From positions 62,001-126,000 of the forward strand of contig JAXLSU010000005.1 of assembly GCA_046330455.1 (NCBI GenBank): 64,000 nucleotides of DNA, in the 5' to 3' direction. The position numbers were made by a program, and so were the translations under genes. Positions within the stretch are counted from its first letter, which is position 1; the number at the start of each line of letters is the position of its first letter. Below, one piece after another: positions 50,451-57,111 of this stretch. Source of the DNA: CAVQXR01 sp046330455. GTDB lineage: Bacteria; Actinomycetota; Thermoleophilia; Gaiellales; Gaiellaceae. The notes under the pieces were generated by a model. It did not search any database, was not told where the DNA came from, and worked only from the letters and a program-made list of their open reading frames with translations.

Positions 50451-51037
50451 ACGTCTTCCAGCTGCTCTCGCTCCTGCTCGAGTATCCGGACGAGCGGCTC
50501 GTCGATGGACGCGACGAGCTCGCGCAGGCGGCCGCGGAGCTGGCGGACGACCGCCCTGCGGCATTCGTCGCCACGCTCGGCACGGTGGCGCTCGCCGACC
50601 TGCAGGACGAGTACGTCGCGACGTTCGACTTCGACCGGCGCGCGAGCCTCCACCTCACCTACCACACCCACGGCGACCGCCGGCAGCGAGGGCTCGAGCT
50701 CGCCCGCCTGAAGCGCCGCTTCGCCGACGCCGGGCTCGAGCTCGAAGGCAGCGAGCTTCCCGACTACCTCCCGGTCCTGCTCGAGTTCGCCGCGCTCGCA
50801 CCGTCCAGGGAGAGAACCGAGCCGCTCGCGCAGCTCCGCCCGTCGCTCGAGCTCGTCCGCGGGCGCCTGCACGAGTCCGGCAGCCGCTACGCGCCGCTCC
50901 TCGACACCCTCGTCGCGGCGCTGCCGCCGCTGACGCGCGAGCAGGAGGAGCGTGCCCGGCGCCTCGCCGAGGAGGGCCCGCCGGGCGAGCTCGTCGGGCT
51001 CGACCCGGTCGTCACAGTCCCGGAGGGTGTCTCGTGA
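50447..51037 (+). CDS. narJ: Nitrate reductase assembly chaperone NarJ
   Basis: A 196-residue all-helical protein of the TorD/NarJ family: FQLLSLLLEYPDERLVDGRDELAQAA, DLQDEYVATFDFDRRASLHLTYHTHGDRRQRG (the central conserved segment) and DYLPVLLEFAAL. It assists molybdenum cofactor insertion and membrane assembly of NarGH. GTG 50447 overlaps the narH stop; the stop overlaps the narI GTG. Confidence 0.94.
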   Translation: MNVFQLLSLLLEYPDERLVDGRDELAQAAAELADDRPAAFVATLGTVALADLQDEYVATFDFDRRASLHLTYHTHGDRRQRGLELARLKRRFADAGLELEGSELPDYLPVLLEFAALAPSRERTEPLAQLRPSLELVRGRLHESGSRYAPLLDTLVAALPPLTREQEERARRLAEEGPPGELVGLDPVVTVPEGVS

Positions 51038-51786
51038 GCAGCGTCGATACCTTCCTCTGGGTCGGGCTTCCCTACCTCTGCCTGACGATCTTCGTCGTCG
51101 GCCACGTCTGGCGCTACCGGCGCGATCAGCTCACGTGGACGGCCCGCTCCACCCAGCTGCTCGAGCAGCGGCTGCTGCGGGTCGGGAGCCTCCTCTTCCA
51201 CTTCGGCGTGCTGGCTGTGATCGGCGGGCACGTGCTCGGCATCCTGATCCCGTCCGGCGCCACGAGCGCGATCGGGATCGACGAGCACGCCTACCACCTG
51301 ATCGCGATCTCGGCCGGCGGTGCCGCGGGCGTGGCGATGACGCTCGGCTTCGCGATTCTCGTCTACCGCCGGGCGTCCGTCCGGCGCGTACGCGCGACGA
51401 CGAGTCGCGCCGACCTCGTCATGTACCCGCTGCTCGCGATCGCCCTCGTCACGGGGATGATCGCGACGTTCGGTGAGAACCTCGTCGGCCCGTACGACTA
51501 CCGCGAGACCGTCAGTCCCTGGTTCCGGGGCATCTTTGCGTTCCAGCCCCACACCGAGACGATGGCGACCGCACCGTTCCTCTTCCAGCTGCACGTCACC
51601 GCGGTCTGGCTGCTGTACGCCGTGTGGCCGTTCAGCCGGCTCGTGCATGCCTGGAGCCTGCCGATCTCCTACCTCCGGCGGACCTGGATCGTCTACCGCA
51701 GCCGTAATCCGCGGGCGGCGCTGGCCTTCGAGCGCGCCCGCCCCGCGCCCGGACGGTCCCGGGGCAAGGAGCCTGCCGAGAGCTGA
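51034..51786 (+). CDS. narI: Respiratory nitrate reductase gamma subunit (cytochrome b)
   Basis: A 250-residue protein with five hydrophobic helices. Conserved NarI segments are LWVGLPYLCLTIFVVGHVWRYRRDQ, LLRVGSLLFHFGVLAVIGGHVLG (heme histidines), DEHAYHLIAISAGGAAG and PFLFQLHVTAVWLLYAVWPFSRLVHAWSLP (second heme histidine pair). It oxidises menaquinol and passes electrons to NarH. The last gene of narGHJI; no narK or molybdenum-cofactor gene follows. Confidence 0.95.
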   Translation: MSSVDTFLWVGLPYLCLTIFVVGHVWRYRRDQLTWTARSTQLLEQRLLRVGSLLFHFGVLAVIGGHVLGILIPSGATSAIGIDEHAYHLIAISAGGAAGVAMTLGFAILVYRRASVRRVRATTSRADLVMYPLLAIALVTGMIATFGENLVGPYDYRETVSPWFRGIFAFQPHTETMATAPFLFQLHVTAVWLLYAVWPFSRLVHAWSLPISYLRRTWIVYRSRNPRAALAFERARPAPGRSRGKEPAES

Positions 51787-51812
51787 CTCGCCGCTGCCGT
51801 GGCCCGGCAGCG

Positions 51813-52204
51813 CTACATGACGGCGATCGCCTCGACCTCGATCATCATGCCGGAGATCACGAGCGCCCGACCTGAACCGCCGTGGACGCGGGCGGCGGTC
51901 CGGGGATCAGCACGTCCCGCACCCGGCCGTAGTCGCGAAGCATGGCGATGTCGGTGAGGTAGACGGTCAGCTTGACAACCGATGCGAGCGACGCTCCGGC
52001 CTGCTCGAGCACGATCGTGAGGTTGTCGAAGGTCTGCCGGACCTGGGCCTCGAAGTCGCCTTCGCCGACGAGATCCCCGTCAGCCGAGACGGGCCCCTGC
52101 CCGGCGACGAACACGACGGTCTCGGCGCCGTCCACCCGCCACGCCTGGGAGAAGCCGAGCCGGTCCTGCCAGCTCCAGGGGTTGACCTGGCGCTTCTCCA
52201 TCAC
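51813..52204 (-). CDS. RidA/YjgF family protein with apparent 1-base frameshift
   Basis: The main frame encodes QAWRVDGAETVVFVAGQGPVSADGDLVGEGDFEAQVRQTF and VVKLTVYLTDIAMLRDYGRVRD, a RidA-family imine/enamine deaminase fold, but stops early after AVQVGRS. The missing end, ALVISGMMIEVEAIAVM followed by TAG, is present in another frame. Restoring one G in the G-run opposite 51866-51868 joins them as a normal RidA C-terminus (131 codons). As written the protein lacks its last strand, so either a recent mutation or a base-calling error is present. The ATG overlaps the cupin stop. Confidence 0.82.
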
Positions 52205-52713
52205 CGCTCCTCCGGTGTCGAGGGCGCGAGGGGCGGGCCGACGATCTCCGATCCGTACCGCGCGGAGACACGCTTCAGGCTCTCGATGTCGACCGGCCCG
52301 GGAGGCGGAAGGCCCGGCCCCTCGGGCGTCCGGCCGCCGTCGATGAAGAACCGCTCGCCGCCGCCGGGCGAGAGCATGGTGAGCAGGTGGGCGGTCTCAT
52401 CGCCCTCGACGACGAACGTGTGCGGCACGTCGCGCGGGAGGAAGACGTACGACCCGGGGGCGGCGTGGAGGTCGTGCTCGCCGCAGCGGAACCGCACGTG
52501 CCCCTCGATCACGAAGAACGCCTCGTCCTCACGGTGGTGGACGTGGAGCGGCGGCGACGAGCCCGCGGGAATCCACGACTCGAGGAGCCCGTACGCCCCT
52601 CCCGTCGTGTCCGCCGTTGCCTTGAGCGTCATGCGGTTCGGCCCGAACCAGGTCGACTCGCCCTCGTCCCCTGTCGCTGCGAACAGTCCTGGCATCTCGA
52701 TGATCTCCATCAT
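52201..52713 (-). CDS. Cupin-domain protein (quercetinase-like)
   Basis: A 170-residue single cupin: PPLHVHHREDEAFFVIEGHVRFRCGEHDL (metal-binding HxH...E) and PGSYVFLPRDVPHTFVVEGDETA (third His). Relatives are dioxygenases or small-molecule sensors; no activity can be assigned. ATG 52713 follows GGAAGGCGGGC; the in-frame start at 52734 is an alternative. It is divergent from a TetR regulator across an AT-rich operator region and overlaps ridA, so both are probably repressed by that regulator. Confidence 0.8.
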   Translation of the reverse strand: MMEIIEMPGLFAATGDEGESTWFGPNRMTLKATADTTGGAYGLLESWIPAGSSPPLHVHHREDEAFFVIEGHVRFRCGEHDLHAAPGSYVFLPRDVPHTFVVEGDETAHLLTMLSPGGGERFFIDGGRTPEGPGLPPPGPVDIESLKRVSARYGSEIVGPPLAPSTPEER

Positions 52714-52731
52714 GCCCGCCTTCCGTAATTG

Positions 52732-52766
52732 CACATATGTGAAATGAGTTCACTAGTGTATACTCA
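52732..52766. promoter_or_regulatory. Divergent promoter with palindromic operator candidates
   Basis: The AT-rich gap between the cupin and the TetR gene contains CACATATGTG (52732-52741), CACTAGTG (52751-52758) and an outer TGAGT/ACTCA pair (52745-52749, 52762-52766). Such nested inverted repeats between a TetR gene and its divergent target are typical of TetR operators. Confidence 0.6.
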
Positions 52767-52773
52767 ACGTGCG

Positions 52774-53406
52774 ATGCCGATGTCAAGTCGAAAGACCCCA
52801 GCGGCGGGGCCGGAAGCGACCGCGGGGCGCGAACGGCAGCGTAGGCGGACGCGGAAGGCGATCATCGACGCCGCGGTCGTGCTACTCGGCGAGGGCGGGA
52901 CTCCCTCCGTGGCCGAGATCGCAGCGGCCGCCGACGTGTCGCGCCGCACCGTGTACCTGTACTTCCCGACCCTCGAGCATCTGCTCGCAGACGCAGCTCT
53001 CGAGGCGGCGCGCGGGACGGTGGAGCCCCGGTTCGAGGCGACGGGCGACGTCGAGGTACGACTCGAGGGCCTCGTGCGCGCGGTTCAGCAGGGGTTCGCC
53101 GAGACGGAGGAGCTCGGGCGGACGATCATCCGGCACACGGTCGGTGCCGTGGCGAGTGGCGCGCCGAGCACGCCGCGCCGCGGTTACCGGCGCGTCGAGT
53201 GGATCGAGCGCGCCCTCGACCCACTCCGCGACACCGTGCCGCTCGAGCGCTTCGAGCGGCTCGTCTCCGCGCTGACGGTGCTGATCGGCTGGGAGGCGAT
53301 GATCGTGCTCGAGGACACCCGCGGGCTCAGCCACGTGGAGGCGGAGGAGGTGTGCGTCTGGGCGGCGCGGGCGCTTCTTGCGGCCGAGCGATCCGGCGAG
53401 CCCTGA
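52774..53406 (+). CDS. TetR family transcriptional regulator
   Basis: A 210-residue repressor. The N-terminal HTH (RRRTRKAIIDAAVVLLGEGGTPSVAEIAAAADVSRRTVYLYFPTLEHLL) is canonical TetR_N; the C-terminal half is a helical ligand domain with no recognised subfamily. It probably controls the divergent cupin-ridA pair and itself. ATG 52774 is chosen because upstream in-frame codons cross the operator palindromes. Confidence 0.9.
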   Translation: MPMSSRKTPAAGPEATAGRERQRRRTRKAIIDAAVVLLGEGGTPSVAEIAAAADVSRRTVYLYFPTLEHLLADAALEAARGTVEPRFEATGDVEVRLEGLVRAVQQGFAETEELGRTIIRHTVGAVASGAPSTPRRGYRRVEWIERALDPLRDTVPLERFERLVSALTVLIGWEAMIVLEDTRGLSHVEAEEVCVWAARALLAAERSGEP

Positions 53407-53481
53407 CGGTCGCGAGACTTTCCGGTTGCGCGGCCACTGGATAGGCTCCGCCGCCGGCCGGCGGGGTGGCGGCTCCGGGCG

Positions 53482-54618
53482 TCAGGGATTCGGGCCCGCG
53501 GTGAGCCAGAACTCGTAGACGCGCTCACGTGCGCTCTCGTCGAGCCCGTTCGTCGCGGCGATGGAGCCGATCTCGAGGGCGTCGTGCGTCCATGCGATCG
53601 CACGGAGGTTGCGGTCGGTGACAGGGGCGCAGAGCACCCGGCCGGCCGTGCTCCCGTCGGACGTCCAGCGCTCCTCGGCGAGCTCGTCGTCGACGCAATC
53701 GCCCGTGTCGGGCACCGCGCCCACGGCGGTGAGGTAGCCGGTGTACCAGCGCTTCAGCGAGCGGGCGTCGTCGAATTGCCAGTAGACGACTCTCGCTTCC
53801 CCGTCGGGAGCGCTGCAGACGACGCTCGCGACGGCACCTTCGGGCTCGAGGTCTGTCTGCGTCTGGCACGATCCCCGCAGGTCAGCGGGGACGTGGCTGA
53901 GAAGCTCCGCCTCCGGATCGGCGCCGCCTCCCTCGTCGCCGTCGTCTCCGTCGTCGTCGGTCGTCGTCGGCTCCTCGGTGGTTGCCGGCTCGGTCGGGAC
54001 CTCCGTCGTGGCCGGCTCGGTCGGCTCCTCGGTGGTTGCCGGATCGGTCGGGGCCTCCGTCGTCGCGGGCTCCGTCTCGGTCGTGGCCGGATCCGACGGG
54101 ACGGTCTCCGTGATCGTCACCGTCTCGGTGAGCGCGGGAGGAACGGTGAGCTCACCCGTGGCTGTGGCGACCTCCGTACCGGTCGGCTCCACGATCTCCT
54201 TGTCGGCCGACGGCTCGTCGCCGCCGATGAAGAGAACGGCGAGCGCCGCACCCACTGCCGCGACGGCGATCGCGCCCACGGCGATCGCGAGCCACTTCCA
54301 CGTCTGCCGCGGCGGCGGAGCGTCCTCGCCCGTCGCGGCGACGCGGAGCACCGTGTCGCCGATGCGAAGCTCCTCACCGCCGTGCAGCGTGGTCGGCTCC
54401 GTGATCCGGACGCCGTCGACGAACGTCCCGCTGACCGAGCCGAGATCCCGCACGGCGTAGCTCCCGTCGGGCTGGGGCCCGATCGCCGCGTGCTGTGCCT
54501 CGACCTGCTCGTCGTCGAGCACGAGATTGCAGCCGGGGTCACGGCCCACGAGCAGCCATTCGCTCCCGAGGTCGACGACCTGGCCTGCGAGGTTTCCGGT
54601 CTGGACGAAGAGCTGCAT
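53482..54618 (-). CDS. FHA-domain membrane protein with Thr/Pro/Glu repeat linker
   Basis: A 378-residue protein. Residues 1-95 form an FHA phosphothreonine-binding domain (LLVGRDPGCNLVLDDEQVEAQHA, DLGSVSGTFVDG). A single transmembrane helix follows (LAIAVGAIAVAAVGAALAVLFIGG), then about 90 residues of low-complexity repeats (TTEEPTEPATTEVPTEP) and an extracellular C-terminal domain with about four cysteines. The FHA would sit in the cytoplasm and read a Ser/Thr-kinase signal. ATG 54618 places the FHA directly at the N-terminus. The neighbouring minus-strand gene is a caspase-like protein. Confidence 0.82.
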   Translation of the reverse strand: MQLFVQTGNLAGQVVDLGSEWLLVGRDPGCNLVLDDEQVEAQHAAIGPQPDGSYAVRDLGSVSGTFVDGVRITEPTTLHGGEELRIGDTVLRVAATGEDAPPPRQTWKWLAIAVGAIAVAAVGAALAVLFIGGDEPSADKEIVEPTGTEVATATGELTVPPALTETVTITETVPSDPATTETEPATTEAPTDPATTEEPTEPATTEVPTEPATTEEPTTTDDDGDDGDEGGGADPEAELLSHVPADLRGSCQTQTDLEPEGAVASVVCSAPDGEARVVYWQFDDARSLKRWYTGYLTAVGAVPDTGDCVDDELAEERWTSDGSTAGRVLCAPVTDRNLRAIAWTHDALEIGSIAATNGLDESARERVYEFWLTAGPNP

Positions 54619-54735
54619 CGGCGGGAAGCCGGGAAGGCGCCGGGAGCATAGAGGCCGCATCGGCTGCCACCCGGAGCCGTGCGGGTGCAAGCGATCGGCC
54701 CCGGGGAGGTGGGGCGCCCCGGGGCGGCAGTGCGG

Positions 54736-56394
54736 TCAGCTACATGCGGGCCCGCTGCCTGGCCCGACGTCGATCACGACGGTCTGCTCCTCGACGCCGC
54801 TCGGGAGGAGCGGGCTCTCGACGGTCACGACGACCTCGTAGCGCCCGTAGCGGTTGATGGCGATGTCGATCGCGGCGTTCTCGGTGCCGAGGACGGCACT
54901 GCCGGGACTGCCCGAGACGACACCGACCGCTCCCGCTGCGACGCGCCAGCGAAGCGTCGCTCCCGGAAGCGGTGGGACGGCGGTCACGACGACGCGTAGG
55001 TCGGTGTCGCCCGGCCCGTTGTGGCGCCAGGTGCCACACGTCTGGATGCGCGCCCCGTCGACGAGGTTGTCGTGGACGCTCGGGTCGGTCTCGCCCGCGA
55101 GCGCTCCCCGGTCGTTCGGCTGTTCCTTCTCGAACGAGGCTTTGAGCAGTCGGGCGAGGAGCGAGTCGCCCTGCCGGATCAGCGAGTCGACCTCCGTGTT
55201 GTCGAGGATCGTCCGGGCGAACCCCTCGGTCATGCCGTGCGTGAACTCCGGCTGGGACGGGTTCGGCTCGGTGGGGACGTAGTGCGCGTAGGCGGGGTTC
55301 TTGCTGAGGTTCATCTTCGACGTCTTGTCCGGCGAGGACGAGCCGACGACGATCTTCACGCGGGGCTCGAGGATCAGCTCGTCGAAGCGCTCGGCGAAGC
55401 AGCTCTCGATCACGAACTTGAACGTCGCCTTCGCCTTGTGGGCATCGACTGCCTCGGCGAGGCCTTTCGGGGTCAGCGTCTTGACCAGCGGCTTTCCCGC
55501 ACCGGACGTCTTCGCGCCGGTGAGGATCGTGGCGGGGCCGCCCTTCACTGCGTGCCCCTTCGGATCGATCCATCCCGGCGGCGGTGCGCCGTGCCCGAGG
55601 ACGTAGACGAGGATGTCGGTGCAGCCTTCCCGGTCGGTGAGGCGCCCGAAGTCGCGGCCGATCGTGCGGTCGTCCACCTGGTTCGCGAACCCGGGCGGGG
55701 CGAGCGTCGCGGGGCCGTCGATCCTGACCGGGCCGTCATCGGTAGCGAGGTAGGCGGGCATGCCGACGCTGCCGGCGAGATGGTTCCAGGCCTTCAGGGC
55801 GGCGACGAGCTCGCTGCGTTCCCGGCCGTTGTTCGGCGTCGCTCCCACGAGGAGCACGCAGTCGCCCGTGAGCGAGCCGGCCGGAACGCCCGCCGGCACC
55901 CGAACGGGGCGCGGGGCGGGGGTCGGTGGCGGGACAGGCCTGGGCACGACGACGGGGGCGAGGTTCGAGTAGAGCTGGTACGTCTCGCCCCAGTAGCTCG
56001 TCTCGGACTGAAGGAAAGCCGGCGCCTTCCCGTTCACGAGCGGGTAGTACCCGAGCCGCCTGTCGAGGACGACCTTGCCCGTTCGGTCGTCGACGAGGAC
56101 GAGCCGGCTCGCGTGCTGGAAGAACGCGCCGGGCTCCAGGTCCTCCCAGAACAGCCACACCGCCTTGCCCGGCCGCTTGAGCTGTCCCTTCGTGGCGAGC
56201 TCGGTGATCACCGCCCTCGCGCCGAGCGCGCTCGGGAGCGCGAACACGACCGCGGGGCCGGTCTCGGCCTCCGGTGCGAGCACACCCAGCGCAATCGTCC
56301 CGGCCTGGTCCCGCGTGATCGCATCGGCCGCGCCGGCCGACCCGAGCCCCGCCATGAAGACGGCCACTACGACCAGCGCAAGGCGCAGGCGCAT
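54736..56394 (-). CDS. Secreted legumain/caspase-like (clan CD) putative peptidase
   Basis: A 552-residue protein with a signal peptide (LALVVVAVFMAGLGSAGAADA). From residue about 165 it holds a caspase-like fold: DCVLLVGATPNNGRERSELVAALKAW, then DILVYVLGHGAPPPGW (catalytic-type His-Gly) and TFKFVIESCFAERFDEL (catalytic-type Cys after a strand), then VKIVVGSSSPDKTS. The HG...ESC arrangement and spacing resemble C13 legumain-type peptidases. The C-terminal 100 residues look like an Ig/PKD-like beta domain. Activity and substrate are unproven. ATG 56394 starts the signal peptide. Confidence 0.7.
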   Translation of the reverse strand: MRLRLALVVVAVFMAGLGSAGAADAITRDQAGTIALGVLAPEAETGPAVVFALPSALGARAVITELATKGQLKRPGKAVWLFWEDLEPGAFFQHASRLVLVDDRTGKVVLDRRLGYYPLVNGKAPAFLQSETSYWGETYQLYSNLAPVVVPRPVPPPTPAPRPVRVPAGVPAGSLTGDCVLLVGATPNNGRERSELVAALKAWNHLAGSVGMPAYLATDDGPVRIDGPATLAPPGFANQVDDRTIGRDFGRLTDREGCTDILVYVLGHGAPPPGWIDPKGHAVKGGPATILTGAKTSGAGKPLVKTLTPKGLAEAVDAHKAKATFKFVIESCFAERFDELILEPRVKIVVGSSSPDKTSKMNLSKNPAYAHYVPTEPNPSQPEFTHGMTEGFARTILDNTEVDSLIRQGDSLLARLLKASFEKEQPNDRGALAGETDPSVHDNLVDGARIQTCGTWRHNGPGDTDLRVVVTAVPPLPGATLRWRVAAGAVGVVSGSPGSAVLGTENAAIDIAINRYGRYEVVVTVESPLLPSGVEEQTVVIDVGPGSGPACS

Positions 56395-56515
56395 GCGGCC
56401 CCATATCACACCGCGGGCGAGTAGTCAACCCTCCCGGGCCGAACGGGCGCAACCCGCCCCGCCGCGGCCCGCGTCGGGCGAGACCCGTACGAGCCCGGCT
56501 AGCCTCCAGCTTCCG

Positions 56516-56962
56516 ATGCGACGAGCGGCAGCCGACAACGCAAGGCACACGGCCCGCTTCCCCTGGCGCGCCGTTGCCGTGGGGCTCGTGAGCGTGGCCG
56601 CGGCGATCGCGGTGCTCGTCGGGACCGAGGCGCGGGTCGCGGGGGAGGTGCTGCTGCTCGCAGCCGTCGTCGCCGCCGGCCGGATCCTGTACGCGCTGCG
56701 GAGCGCAGCCGCGGTCGAGCTCACCGCGACGGAGCTCGTCGCCCGGCCCTGGCTCGGGCGCGTACGCACCGTCCCCTGGCGAAGCATCAGCGAGCTGCTG
56801 CACACGCCGTCCCCGACAGCGCCGAGGCGGGTGCGGGTGCTTGCGAAGGAGCGCGATGTCGTGCTCACACGGGGTCTGAGCGGCTTCGACGGGCTGTGCG
56901 AGGAGCTGCGTGCCAGGGCTCCGCACGCAGCGGTCACGACGAGCACGCTGCTGCGCCGGTAG
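56516..56962 (+). CDS. Two-helix membrane protein with PH-like domain
   Basis: A 148-residue protein with two hydrophobic helices (AVAVGLVSVAAAIAVLVGT and VLLLAAVVAAGRILYAL) followed by a beta-rich tail (ELTATELVARPWLGRVRTVPWRSISEL) that resembles bacterial PH-like domains of small membrane proteins. Function unknown. ATG 56516 begins an arginine-rich cytoplasmic start; longer frames upstream run into the divergent peptidase promoter. Confidence 0.65.
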   Translation: MRRAAADNARHTARFPWRAVAVGLVSVAAAIAVLVGTEARVAGEVLLLAAVVAAGRILYALRSAAAVELTATELVARPWLGRVRTVPWRSISELLHTPSPTAPRRVRVLAKERDVVLTRGLSGFDGLCEELRARAPHAAVTTSTLLRR

Positions 56963-57111
56963 CCGGCTGACTACCCACCTGCGCGACGGTTGCTCGTGCT
57001 GCCCGGAGCCTGCCCCTACCTCACCTTGCCGCGCAACGAGTCGCGCGTCAGGGAGCGAGGTCGCGGGGCCGCTGCTGGCGCTTTGCCACCCTCTCACCTA
57101 CGCTGTTGTGC

